64,000 nucleotides of DNA from Castellaniella caeni NBRC 101664 (lineage in GTDB: Bacteria > Pseudomonadota > Gammaproteobacteria > Burkholderiales > Burkholderiaceae_B), in assembly GCF_001592225.1 (NCBI RefSeq), contig NZ_BCWN01000004.1, forward strand, positions 146,603 to 210,602. Reading direction: 5' to 3'. Positions 7,390 to 15,481 of this stretch are shown in pieces (the first letter of the stretch is position 1; each line of letters begins with the position of its first letter). Below the pieces are notes generated by a model. That model did no database searches, had not been told where the DNA came from, and was given only the letters and a program-made list of their open reading frames with translations. Position numbers and translations under genes: made by a program.

Positions 7390-8637
7390 TCAGGCGGCGA
7401 GAAAGTCGGCCAGCAGGCCCGCCATCACCCGCGTGGCGCCCTTCAGGTCGCTGAGCAGCACGTGTTCGTCAGCCTGCTTGGCGCGCGATTCGAGCACCGT
7501 GCGCGGGCCCGCACCGTACATCACAGTGGGGATGCCGTGCTCGGCGTAGAGGCGCGCATCGGCGTACAGCGGCGTGCCCAGCGCCGGGATCGCCTCGCCG
7601 AACACGGCCTGCGCCTGGCGCTGCAGGCTGGCTACGAGCTTTTCGTGCCCGGGCAGCGGGCGCAGGGGACGCGCCAGCAGCAGGCGGCGGACGTCCACCG
7701 TGATGCCGGGCAGGCCCTCGACCGCCGCGGCGATGAAGGCGCGCACCTGGGCCTCGACCTGCACCGGGTCTTCTTCGGGAATGAGGCGTCGATCCATCTT
7801 CAAGACCACCTTGCCCGGCACGACGTTGGTGTTGGTGCCACCATCGATGCGGCCCACGATCATGGTGGGATTGGTGATGCCGTCAATCGCCGAATGCACC
7901 TCGTCCAGGGCGGCCGCCTGGCGGTAGATTTCGGCCAGGATGCGGCTGGCCGCCTGCAGCGCGTCGTGCCCCGTCTTGGGCGCCGAGCCGTGCGTGGCCT
8001 TGCCATGGACGGTCACCTCGAACTGCAGGCAGCCGTTGTGCGCCGTCACCACGGCGTGGCTGAAGCTTGCGCACACCACGTAATCCGGCTTGCTCAGGCC
8101 ATGTTCGAGCAGCCAGCCCGGGCCCTTCAGACCGCCGAATTCTTCATCGTAGGTAAAGTGCAGCTCGACGCCGCCTTTCAGCGGCGCGCCGCTGGCTTCC
8201 AGGGCGCGCACGGCGTGCAGATAGGTGGTGAAGTCGCTCTTGGAGACCGCCGAGGCGCGCCCATACAGGCGGCCATCGACCACCTCGCCACCGTAGGGGT
8301 CGTGCGTCCAGCCCTCGCCCGGCGGCACCACGTCGCCGTGGGCGTTCAGGGCGATCACCGGGCCGCCCGGCGCGTAGGCACGGCGCACGATGAGGTTGGT
8401 GATGCTTTGCATGCCATAGGCCTTCATTTCGTCGTCCGGCACGGCATGGCGCTCGACCGTCCAGCCCCAGCCTTCCAGTTCGCGGGCCACGGCCTCGGCG
8501 TGCGGCGCCGTGTCGCCCGGCGGCGTGTCGGTGGGAATCCCCACCAGGCGCTGCAAGAACGCCACCTGCTCATCAAAATGCGCGTCCACCCAGGCGTCGA
8601 GCCGGGGGCGCAGGGTATCCGCGTTGTTCGTCGTCAT
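7390..8637 (-). CDS. M20 family metallopeptidase/deacylase (ArgE/DapE-like)
   Basis: A 415-residue dinuclear-zinc hydrolase. Metal-site landmarks are visible: NAHGDVVPPG (H and D of the first site), a D-E-E stretch FTYDEEFGG containing the catalytic and bridging glutamates, ASFSH, HGKATHGSAPKTGHDAL of the dimerisation lid, and a late ADARLYAEHGIPTVMYGAG region that supplies the last ligand area. Relatives remove acyl or carbamoyl groups from amino acids and dipeptides. It lies beside the allantoin genes, but a strong terminator separates it from alc, so a role in purine breakdown is uncertain. An AGGAG precedes two close ATG codons (8643 and 8637); the second has the better spacing. Confidence 0.8.
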   Translation of the reverse strand: MTTNNADTLRPRLDAWVDAHFDEQVAFLQRLVGIPTDTPPGDTAPHAEAVARELEGWGWTVERHAVPDDEMKAYGMQSITNLIVRRAYAPGGPVIALNAHGDVVPPGEGWTHDPYGGEVVDGRLYGRASAVSKSDFTTYLHAVRALEASGAPLKGGVELHFTYDEEFGGLKGPGWLLEHGLSKPDYVVCASFSHAVVTAHNGCLQFEVTVHGKATHGSAPKTGHDALQAASRILAEIYRQAAALDEVHSAIDGITNPTMIVGRIDGGTNTNVVPGKVVLKMDRRLIPEEDPVQVEAQVRAFIAAAVEGLPGITVDVRRLLLARPLRPLPGHEKLVASLQRQAQAVFGEAIPALGTPLYADARLYAEHGIPTVMYGAGPRTVLESRAKQADEHVLLSDLKGATRVMAGLLADFLAA

Positions 8638-8698
8638 GTCCATCTGCTCCTGGATTCTGGCGGGCGGCCAGCCGCGCCGGATTTTCAATGAAGGCATT

Positions 8699-8727
8699 TG
8701 AAAAAACAGGCGCCCGCAGGCGCCTGT
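8699..8727 (-). terminator. Rho-independent terminator after alc
   Basis: On the minus strand ACAGGCGCC (8727-8719) pairs with GGCGCCTGT (8714-8706) around a TGCG loop and is followed by six T residues. A 9-bp GC-rich stem plus T run makes this a strong terminator between alc and the downstream M20 gene. Confidence 0.9.
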
Positions 8728-8778
8728 GCGATCGATACCCCGGCATCGCGCCGGGGACACTGGCCGGGACGGCGCGCG

Positions 8779-9819
8779 TCAGCGGGCCAGACGGCCCCAG
8801 ATGCGCACGCGGCTGATGCCGCCGTCGGGGAACATGTTCACCCGCACGTGCGAGACCGGGCCCACGGCCTTGAGGGTAGCGCCTTCGTAGAAGTGCTGCT
8901 TGTCCATCTCGGTCTTCTGTTCGCCCAGCACTTCGGGCCAGAACATGGCTTGCGTGACCAGGGACTGATCGGTGGACTCTTTCACCAGGGCGCCTTGCAC
9001 CGACACGCGGTCGGGGTAGTTGCCCTTGAAGTGGGCGGTGTCGATTTCGATCTTCTCGACCGTGACCGGGTGGCCCAGCTCGATGATGACCCAGTCGTTG
9101 CCCGGTTCGCGGCGGCGACGGGTTTCCCAGCCGTCGCCCATGTTGACGCCACGGCCCGGCGTGAGCAGAGGCATGGGCGAACCGAAGTGCGAGTCGTTAT
9201 AGGCGACGATGCGCCCGCCGCTGGCCAGCGCCGAGACTTCGTACAGCGCGCTGGGATCTTGCTTGTCCCAGTTGCAGGCCGGCTGGCCGTAGACACGCAG
9301 GCGGGCCACGCCGCCGTCCGGGAAGATGTTCAGGCGCACGTGCGACCACACGCGCTCGTCGTCGAATTCGACGAAGTGGTGCGAATTGCCTTGCAGCGAC
9401 TTGGCGGGCACCAGTTCGACCCACTCGGTCTGGGCATCGGGTTCGCCTGCGCAATTGGCCACCTGCACCGAGGCCGCGGGCGGGAAGTTGCCGGTGAAGT
9501 GGCTGGTGTTGATGTCCAGCCCCCGGATGCTGCCGGGCAGGCCCAGCTTGATGATGGCGGTATCGTTGCCGCCATTGCGGCGGCGCTGGGTTTCCCAGCC
9601 GTCCATCCACTTGCCATGGTCATCGAACTTGCCCACGATGAAGACGGGCTCGGAGTCTTGCAACATGCGCGAGGCGCTGGCAAAGAACTCGTCCGTGCAC
9701 GACACGATCTTGGCACCCAGCTTTTCGCTGGCCAGATTGGGGTGACGGGTGGCAAAGGCTGGAAGATCGACAGCCGGGGCGTCGATCACGGTGCCGACGG
9801 GCAGATTGGGTGAGGCCAT
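8779..9819 (-). CDS. alc: allantoicase
   Basis: A 346-residue protein made of two homologous halves, each a beta-jellyroll allantoicase repeat. Repeated marks are [13 protein letters not shown] / [10 protein letters not shown], followed by a D-x-x-I-I-(K/E)-L-G strand, D-(I/T)-x-x-F-(T/K)-G-N-(F/Y)-P, and R-(L/V)-N-(I/M)-F-P-D-G-G near residues 180 and 330. Allantoicase cleaves allantoate to ureidoglycolate and urea in the cytoplasm. The ATG at 9819 is preceded by a GGAG about 11 bases upstream. It is followed by a terminator and preceded by puuE on the same strand. Confidence 0.95.
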   Translation of the reverse strand: MASPNLPVGTVIDAPAVDLPAFATRHPNLASEKLGAKIVSCTDEFFASASRMLQDSEPVFIVGKFDDHGKWMDGWETQRRRNGGNDTAIIKLGLPGSIRGLDINTSHFTGNFPPAASVQVANCAGEPDAQTEWVELVPAKSLQGNSHHFVEFDDERVWSHVRLNIFPDGGVARLRVYGQPACNWDKQDPSALYEVSALASGGRIVAYNDSHFGSPMPLLTPGRGVNMGDGWETRRRREPGNDWVIIELGHPVTVEKIEIDTAHFKGNYPDRVSVQGALVKESTDQSLVTQAMFWPEVLGEQKTEMDKQHFYEGATLKAVGPVSHVRVNMFPDGGISRVRIWGRLAR

Positions 9820-9990
9820 GGAAATACGCTCCAGAGATTCAGAAAAACCCGTCCGGACGATGCGGCCCGGACGATGAGGCGCCGGGCGCACCCGGCGGAG
9901 AAAACTGCGTGAGCGGGGGGCGGGCATGATCGCCCTCCCACAGGGGGGGGCGGAAAGAAACCGCGGGCCTCTTTCCGGGTGACAGGCGAA

Positions 9991-10920
9991 TCAGGCCGCC
10001 TGGAAGGGGTGCTCTTTGGCCCAGTGGCGGGCAATGTCGGCACGCGTGGCAATCCAGACGCGGTCGTGCTTCTGGATGTGGTCGAGGAAGCGCTGCAGGC
10101 CGGCGAAGCGGGCGGGACGGCCCGTCAAGCGGCAGTGCAGGCCCACCGACATCATCTTGGGCGCGGTTTCGCCCTCGGCGTACAGCACGTCGAAGGCATC
10201 GCGCAGGTAGTGGAAGAAGTGGTCGCCCGTGTTGAAGCCCTGCGGCGAGGCAAAGCGCATGTCGTTGGTGTCGAGGGTGTAGGGGACGATGAGCTGCGGG
10301 TGCTTTTTGCCGTGGCCCAGGTCTACCTCCGTCCAGAACGGCAGATCATCGCCGTAGTAGTCGGCGTCGTACAGGAATTTGCCTTCTTCCGCGACGATCT
10401 TCAGGGTATTGGGGCTGTCACGCCCGGTATACCAGCCCTCGGGGTGGCGGCCCAGCAACTGGGTGACGATTTCGACGCAGCGCTGGAAGTGCTCGCGCTC
10501 GACCGATTCGGGCACGTTCTGGTAGTGAATCCAGCGATAGCCGTGGCAGGCCACTTCGTGGCCCAGCTCGACGAAGGCGCGCGCCACTTCGGGGTTGCGC
10601 TCGAGCGCCATGCCCACGCCAAACACCGTCAGCGGCAGGCCGCGGCGCTCGAACTCGCGCAGAATGCGCCACACCCCGGCACGCGAGCCGTATTCGTAGA
10701 TGGATTCCATCGACAGGTGGCGGTCGGGATACGAGGCCGCGCCGATGATCTCGGACAGAAACTGCTCGGAACCGGCATCGCCATTGAGCACGCAGTTCTC
10801 GCCGCCCTCTTCGTAATTCATGACGAACTGCACGGCCACGCGTGCCTTGCCCGGCCAGTTGGCCTGCGGGGGCGTGCGGCCATAGCCGATGAGGTCACGC
10901 GGGTAATTGGGATCAGTCAT
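9991..10920 (-). CDS. puuE: allantoinase PuuE (polysaccharide-deacetylase fold)
   Basis: A 309-residue NodB-fold protein opening YPRDLIGYGRTPPQANWPG, followed by VQFVMNYEEGGENCVLNGD (about residues 28-46), HEVACHGYRWIHYQ, GWYTGRDSPNT and the closing HCRLTGRPAR region. These are the signatures of PuuE, the metal-independent allantoinase unrelated to amidohydrolase-type AllB; it hydrolyses allantoin to allantoate. No OHCU decarboxylase domain is fused to it, in contrast to some relatives. AGGAGAC lies 5 bases before the ATG at 10920. The GntR regulator gene is 50 bases upstream. Confidence 0.94.
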   Translation of the reverse strand: MTDPNYPRDLIGYGRTPPQANWPGKARVAVQFVMNYEEGGENCVLNGDAGSEQFLSEIIGAASYPDRHLSMESIYEYGSRAGVWRILREFERRGLPLTVFGVGMALERNPEVARAFVELGHEVACHGYRWIHYQNVPESVEREHFQRCVEIVTQLLGRHPEGWYTGRDSPNTLKIVAEEGKFLYDADYYGDDLPFWTEVDLGHGKKHPQLIVPYTLDTNDMRFASPQGFNTGDHFFHYLRDAFDVLYAEGETAPKMMSVGLHCRLTGRPARFAGLQRFLDHIQKHDRVWIATRADIARHWAKEHPFQAA

Positions 10921-10970
10921 GAAAAGTCTCCTGGTGAATGAAAGCGCTGGTGGATGCCCGCTGCCGGGCA

Positions 10971-11729
10971 TCAGCGCCGCACGCTAAAGGCCGACCAGGG
11001 GTTGGAAGCGTCGTCCGACGGGCTTCCGACCCGCTGCTCGCAATCCTGCAAATGATGGTTCATGGCCGCCTTGGCGCCCTGCGCGTCGCGCTGGCGGATG
11101 CGGTTCAGGATGTCCTGGTGCTCGACGTACGAGCAAGTGCTGCTTTCGGGGCTGCCCCCCAGGGCAATGATGAGCGTGGTGCGCGCGCACAGGCCCGAGA
11201 GCATGTCGGTGAGCACCTGGTTGTCGAGCAGGCGGGCCAGCTCGACGTGAAAGGCGTTGGACAGGCGCAGCCAGCTGATGCGGTCGCCCTGCTCGTAGGC
11301 CCGATGCTCGCGGCTGACCATGTCGTCCAGGGCCGTCAGGCGCTGCTCGACGTCGTCGAGCGCCACCAGCTGGTCGATGGTGAAGCTTTCCAGCGCCCGG
11401 CGCATGGCAAAGACGTCGCGCACTTCCTTGGGCGTGGCCTGCCAGACGCGCGCGCCGCGGTTGGGCTCGATGAGCACGATCTTGTCGTAGGCCAGCTGCG
11501 CCAGGGCGGCGCGCACCGTGCTGCGCGAGCAGTCGAAAATCGAGCACAGGGTGGCCTCGGTGAGCTTGGCACCGGGCAGCAGGCGGCGATCCATGGCGGC
11601 GTCGAAGATTTCGCCATAGACGCGCTCGACTTCGGACGGATTGCTGGCCGCCTTGGGATTGCGCAGGGACGAGGCCCTGGGAGCGCGCAGATCGGGCGAG
11701 GCGCCACGCGGGGGTTTCAACTGAAGCAT
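10971..11729 (-). CDS. GntR-family regulator with FCD domain (probable urate/allantoin regulator)
   Basis: A 252-residue transcription factor. Residues about 35-95 form a GntR winged helix (VERVYGEIFDAAMDRRLLPGAKL, then TEATLCSIFDCSRSTVRAALAQL, then a wing ending NRGARVWQ). Residues about 100-230 form an FCD effector domain with helices containing MRRALESF, FHVELARLLDN and H-rich residues that bind metal and a small acid in this family. Its position between puuE and the divergent uraH-puuD pair makes it the likely regulator of all these genes, and two sites fitting the FadR-subfamily consensus lie directly upstream. The ATG at 11729 is used; an upstream TTG at 11780 would put an operator inside the coding sequence. 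Confidence 0.85.
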   Translation of the reverse strand: MLQLKPPRGASPDLRAPRASSLRNPKAASNPSEVERVYGEIFDAAMDRRLLPGAKLTEATLCSIFDCSRSTVRAALAQLAYDKIVLIEPNRGARVWQATPKEVRDVFAMRRALESFTIDQLVALDDVEQRLTALDDMVSREHRAYEQGDRISWLRLSNAFHVELARLLDNQVLTDMLSGLCARTTLIIALGGSPESSTCSYVEHQDILNRIRQRDAQGAKAAMNHHLQDCEQRVGSPSDDASNPWSAFSVRR

Positions 11730-11769
11730 CGGCACGAGCGATCGAAGGTCGATTGCATGATCAACAAAA

Positions 11770-11781
11770 ATTGTTGACAAT
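11770..11781. promoter_or_regulatory. operator copy 1 for the GntR/FCD regulator
   Basis: ATTGTTGACAAT, a palindrome with 5-bp arms (ATTGT/ACAAT) about a TG centre. It fits the TNGT-NN-ACNA pattern of FadR-type GntR sites. It lies 41 bases before the regulator ATG and suggests autoregulation. A flanking CAACAA adds a second, overlapping inverted repeat. Confidence 0.65.
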
Positions 11782-11813
11782 TATTGTGGATCAAACGAAA
11801 ATCGTCAACACAA

Positions 11814-11825
11814 ATTGTTGACAAT
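11814..11825. promoter_or_regulatory. operator copy 2 for the GntR/FCD regulator
   Basis: A second, identical ATTGTTGACAAT, 44 bases from copy 1 (about four helical turns), on the side facing uraH. A degenerate half-matching site (TCGTCAACAC, 11802-11811) lies between the two. The arrangement suggests cooperative binding over both divergent promoters. Confidence 0.65.
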
Positions 11826-11991
11826 GTGTCGGCCGCTCGATCCCGGGGTCGCAGAACCCAGCTTGAAGCCGACGTAAACCATCCTGCCCCGAAGCATTTC
11901 TTCCACGTATTCGCTTCGCGCCCCGGTGCCTCACACCGGGATGGCCAGACCGGGGGCCGCACTGGCAGGATATTGACCGGGGATCAATCTC

Positions 11992-12345
11992 ATGGGAAAA
12001 CTTTCCACCCATGTCCTGGACACCGTTCACGGTGTGCCGGCTCAGGGCGTCGCCCTGGAACTCTACCGCCTTGAAGGCGAACACCGCACCTTGCTCACCC
12101 AGACAGCCACCAACCACGATGGCCGTTGCGATGCCCCCCTGCTCAGCGGCGACGCCCTGACCAAGGGCACCTACGAGCTGGTGTTTCATGCGGGCGACTA
12201 CTTTGCCGGCAAGGGCATCTCGCTGCCCGAACCGCGCTTCGTGGACGTCGTCGTCCTGCGCTTTGGCGTGGCCAATCCAGAACAGAACTATCACGTCCCC
12301 CTGGTGGTGACGCCGTGGACCTGGTCCACGTACCGCGGCAGCTAG
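11992..12345 (+). CDS. uraH: 5-hydroxyisourate hydrolase
   Basis: A 117-residue transthyretin-like protein. The catalytic residues of HIU hydrolase are all visible: H7 in LSTHVLDTVHG, R45 in HDGRCDAP, H101 in QNYHVPLVV, and the C-terminal YRGS tetrapeptide at 114-117 that distinguishes the enzyme from transthyretin. It hydrolyses 5-hydroxyisourate, made by PuuD, to OHCU. The gene is the first of a two-gene unit with puuD, 53 bases upstream of it, and is transcribed away from the GntR gene with the operator pair between them. Confidence 0.96.
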   Translation: MGKLSTHVLDTVHGVPAQGVALELYRLEGEHRTLLTQTATNHDGRCDAPLLSGDALTKGTYELVFHAGDYFAGKGISLPEPRFVDVVVLRFGVANPEQNYHVPLVVTPWTWSTYRGS

Positions 12346-12398
12346 ACCGCGCACCGTCCCCCACCCCCTACCCAATTACAAGAAGAGGAGACCTTGTC

Positions 12399-13619
12399 AT
12401 GGAAGGCTTTTTTCTGGAATACGGCAACCTGCTGCTGCGCTGGCTGCACGTCATCGCCGCCATCGCCTGGATCGGCGAATCAATCTACTTCGTGATGCTC
12501 GACCTCAGCCTGCACGCGCCCAAGGGCGAACAGGCCAAGAAGCTGGGCGTCTATGGTGAGCTGTGGGCCGTGCACGGCGGCGGCTTCTACCACAACCAAA
12601 AATATCTCACCAACCCGGCCGAGCTGCCCGACGACCTGCACTGGTCGTTCTGGAAGGCCTACACCACCTGGCTGTCGGGCTTTGGCCTGTTCATGCTGCT
12701 GTATCTGCTGAAAGCCGACATCTACCTGGTGAACCCGGCCAGCCCCTGGGCCTGGGCGCGCGCCATGAGCGGCGTTGAGGCCGGCATCCTGGCCGTGCTG
12801 TTCCTGGTGGTGGGCTACAACGTGTACTCGCGCATGTGCCGCATCATCAGCCCCACCGTCAACCACGACGGCTGGTTGAGCGTGGGCGTGGGCGTCATGA
12901 TGATTCTGGTGTCGTGGCTCACGACGCAGATCTTCCCGGGCCGCGCCGCCTTTCTCATCACCGGCGCGCTCATGGCCACCTGCATGTCGGCCAACGTGTT
13001 CTTCTGGATCATTCCCGGCCAGCGACGCATGGTCAAGGCCCTGAAGGCCGGCCAGAAGCCCAACCCGCTGGACGGCGCCTGGGGCAAGCAGCGCTCGGTG
13101 CACAACACGTACTTCACCCTGCCCGTCATCTTCCTGATGCTGAGCAACCACTACTCGTTCACCTACTCGAACGCGTACGCCTGGGTGATCATGGTGCTGT
13201 TCATCTTCGCCGGCGGCGTGATCCGCCAGTACTTCGTGCTGCGTCATACGGGCAAGAACGACCTGCGCTACCCGGCCGCCGGCATCATCGCCCTGGCGCT
13301 GATCGGCTGGATCGCCGCGCCCGCCCCCGTGGCGGCCACCGCGCCCAGCCAGGCGTCGGCGGGCGCCGCCAGCACCGTGACGGTGGCGCAAGTGCACGGC
13401 ATCGTCGCCTCGCGCTGTGTGGAATGCCACTCGGCCAAGCCCACGCAGGCCGGCTTTGCGGCGGCTCCGGCGGGCATCATGCTGGACACCAACGACGAGA
13501 TCATCCAGCACGCTGCCAAGATCAAGGAAGTGGTGGGCAACAAGTACATGCCGCTGGGCAACTTGACGCAGATGACCGACGACGAGCGCGCCGTCATCGC
13601 CGCCTGGAACGGCAAGTAA
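12399..13619 (+). CDS. puuD: membrane-bound urate hydroxylase with cytochrome c domain
   Basis: A 406-residue protein in two parts. Residues 1-310 form about eight membrane helices of the DUF989 type (WLHVIAAIAWIGESIYF at 15-31, HGGGFYHNQKYL at 59-70, GPGRAAFLITGALMA-like sequence near 180-193). Residues 325-406 form a small cytochrome c domain with the haem motif CVECH (C340, C343, H344) and a candidate axial Met in KYMPLGN. This architecture is that of PuuD, which oxidises urate and passes electrons to the respiratory chain rather than to oxygen, so no peroxide forms. AGAGGAG precedes the ATG. A strong terminator follows. Confidence 0.95.
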   Translation: MEGFFLEYGNLLLRWLHVIAAIAWIGESIYFVMLDLSLHAPKGEQAKKLGVYGELWAVHGGGFYHNQKYLTNPAELPDDLHWSFWKAYTTWLSGFGLFMLLYLLKADIYLVNPASPWAWARAMSGVEAGILAVLFLVVGYNVYSRMCRIISPTVNHDGWLSVGVGVMMILVSWLTTQIFPGRAAFLITGALMATCMSANVFFWIIPGQRRMVKALKAGQKPNPLDGAWGKQRSVHNTYFTLPVIFLMLSNHYSFTYSNAYAWVIMVLFIFAGGVIRQYFVLRHTGKNDLRYPAAGIIALALIGWIAAPAPVAATAPSQASAGAASTVTVAQVHGIVASRCVECHSAKPTQAGFAAAPAGIMLDTNDEIIQHAAKIKEVVGNKYMPLGNLTQMTDDERAVIAAWNGK

Positions 13620-13671
13620 GCAGTAACGGCACAGGGGCCCATCCAGCGGATCGGGGCCCGGGCCGTCGTCA

Positions 13672-13718
13672 CCGCAGGCCCTGCGCCCCACCACGGGACG
13701 CAGGGCCTGCGGCCTTTT
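13672..13718 (+). terminator. Rho-independent terminator after puuD
   Basis: A 14-bp perfect stem: CCGCAGGCCCTGCG (13672-13685) pairs with CGCAGGGCCTGCGG (13699-13712), followed by CCTTTTT. It ends exactly where the convergent pilin gene ends, so it may act for both strands. Confidence 0.93.
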
Positions 13719-14834
13719 TCAATTGGGCTGGCAGACGTAGCCACGGCTCAGGCCCTCGGGGGCCGTCAGCGCCCCGCTTTCGGCAACCTGTACCTCGCTG
13801 TAACCCGGCCCGCAACTGCAGCTGCCGGTGACCGGGTTGAGCGTCGCCTGACCGCTGGCGCTGGCGCAGCCCCGGCGGCTATTGGACAGATAGCCGCCCC
13901 CCTGTGGACGGGCCAGCTGCCGCCAGAACCCTTGGCGGCACACCAGCAACCCGGCGTAGCGGTCATCGCGCCCCACGCCGCCTTCGAGCGCGCAGGCGGT
14001 GCCGTCTCGCTGCCCCTCTTCCAGCAACAGGCCATCCCGGGCCTGCAACCAGGTGCCGCTGCGGATCTGCCCCTGCACGGTCAGCGTGGACTGGAAGTCG
14101 GCATCGCGGGAATCGCGCACCCGCAGGTAATCGGCATGATCCGTGCCGTCCGTCTCATCGTCCCGGGCCCCGCCGCCCGTCCCATCGCCCGTGCCCTGCG
14201 TGCCATCCGCGCCCGGCACCCGGAAGACGCCCAGCGCCACGGTGCCAGGCTGCCAGCGCCAGTCGGCGGACAGGCCGATCTGCTGCCCGGCGCCCAGCAA
14301 CCACTGAGGGCGAGCGTCTCGCACAGCCAGGCCCTGGCCCTGGGCGGCTAGCAACCACTCGGCCACCAAGGCCTCGTCCGCCGTCCCCGTCGGGCGCAGC
14401 AGCCCGGGACGCGCGGCCACCAGCGCCTGCAAACGGCAAGGCGCCTGGGGACAGGTGGCATCCCGCCGCAGACGAAACTCCAGCGCCTGGGCCAAGGGGC
14501 CACGAGCCTGCCAGCCGGGCGGCAGAAACCCCAGGGCGCGCAACTCGCCTGCCTGCGGCGCCGTCCAGTCGGCCACGCCCGGCACGGCGGCATTGGCCCC
14601 ATCGGCGGGTGCGCGGGCCAGCGCGCCACCATGCTCGCGCACGAACGCTTCGAGCGCCTGATGGGCGGTGCCCATCCACACCGCCAGCGCCTGAACCTGG
14701 GCAAGCCGCGCGCGCCGCATCCACTCCTGCCCCGCCCAGATGGCCAGCATCAAGGCCAGGGCGGCCACCAGCATGAGTTCCATGAGCAGAAAGCCGCGCT
14801 GCGCGGCGCCCCGGGCACGCGGTTCAGCGCACAT
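13719..14834 (-). CDS. minor prepilin / PilV-like tip pilin of a type IVb pilus
   Basis: A 371-residue prepilin. A short basic leader (ARGAAQRG) is followed by FLLMELMLVAALALMLAIW: a Gly|Phe cleavage site, Glu at +5 and a hydrophobic helix, the hallmark of prepilins. The large C-terminal part is rich in Gly and Asp at about residues 205-230 (GTQGTGDGTGGG, then DDETDGTDH), then has LTVQGQIRSGTWLQARDGL, and ends in a cysteine-bearing module. Size and last position in the operon match PilV of IncI/PAPI-type thin pili, which sits at the tip and determines adhesion. No shufflon repeats are seen. It starts 11 bases inside the end of the major pilin gene. Confidence 0.75.
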   Translation of the reverse strand: MCAEPRARGAAQRGFLLMELMLVAALALMLAIWAGQEWMRRARLAQVQALAVWMGTAHQALEAFVREHGGALARAPADGANAAVPGVADWTAPQAGELRALGFLPPGWQARGPLAQALEFRLRRDATCPQAPCRLQALVAARPGLLRPTGTADEALVAEWLLAAQGQGLAVRDARPQWLLGAGQQIGLSADWRWQPGTVALGVFRVPGADGTQGTGDGTGGGARDDETDGTDHADYLRVRDSRDADFQSTLTVQGQIRSGTWLQARDGLLLEEGQRDGTACALEGGVGRDDRYAGLLVCRQGFWRQLARPQGGGYLSNSRRGCASASGQATLNPVTGSCSCGPGYSEVQVAESGALTAPEGLSRGYVCQPN

Positions 14835-15441
14835 GGAAAACGAACTGGTTGGTGTTGCCCTTGGCACAAGCCCCCTCGGTGGTGAGGGCGCTGTACGGCG
14901 TGGTTTCGTCCTTCACCGTCCGGGTGGCCCCGCTGGCGGAAGCGACCGTGATGCGCTCGGCCACCCGCTGCAAGATCGAGGCAATCGACGGGCAGGCCAC
15001 GTGGTTCACCCGCAGCAGCCGCAGCAAGAAGCCGGTGCCGCCGTCGGTTGCCTCCACCTCGACCGTGCCGTCGCCCCCCAGGCCGTGCAGCACCGAACCG
15101 TCCGACGCCAGGGTGAGCACGCTGGAATCGGCCACCAGGGCCGCCAGATTGGCGGTGCCCAGCGACTCGTAAGGCGGGTCGCCGGACGTGCCGGCGTTGA
15201 CCCGCGTGTGCGTGATGAAGCGCACCAGCTCCTGGCCCACCTGGGGCACTTTGTTCTCCATCACGTAGCCGCCGATGGCCGGGATGCCGATGACGGCGAT
15301 GAGCAGCACGATGGCTGTCACAATGGACACCTCGATGAGGGAGAACCCCCGCTGTCGGCGCCAGGCCAGCCCGCGGCGCCCGCGGGTACGCGCCCGCCCC
15401 CGATCCTGCCGACGATCCCGCTCATGATCCTGTTCTTGCAT
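14824..15441 (-). CDS. pilS: type IVb major prepilin (PilS-like)
   Basis: A 205-residue prepilin with a long 32-residue basic leader ending RRQRG, cleavage between G32 and F33, Glu at mature +5 and the helix FSLIEVSIVTAIVLLIAVIG. A long leader and N-methyl-Phe start are type IVb features. The mature part has two cysteines (in NHVACPS and TEGACAKG) that probably form the D-region disulfide. It is expected to be processed by a prepilin peptidase that is not encoded in this locus. AGGAGG precedes the ATG at 15441. It follows the pilR-like gene by 40 bases and overlaps the tip pilin gene. Confidence 0.82.
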   Translation of the reverse strand: MQEQDHERDRRQDRGRARTRGRRGLAWRRQRGFSLIEVSIVTAIVLLIAVIGIPAIGGYVMENKVPQVGQELVRFITHTRVNAGTSGDPPYESLGTANLAALVADSSVLTLASDGSVLHGLGGDGTVEVEATDGGTGFLLRLLRVNHVACPSIASILQRVAERITVASASGATRTVKDETTPYSALTTEGACAKGNTNQFVFHVR

Positions 15442-15481
15442 CACGCCTCCTTTGCCGGTCTTCCGGCCCTTGAGCCAGCCA

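Noticed and set aside
9940..9990. Hairpin near GGAAAG...CTTTCC between puuE and alc
   Set aside because: The stem is short with a large loop and no T run follows on the minus strand, so I do not call it a terminator; puuE and alc may be co-transcribed.
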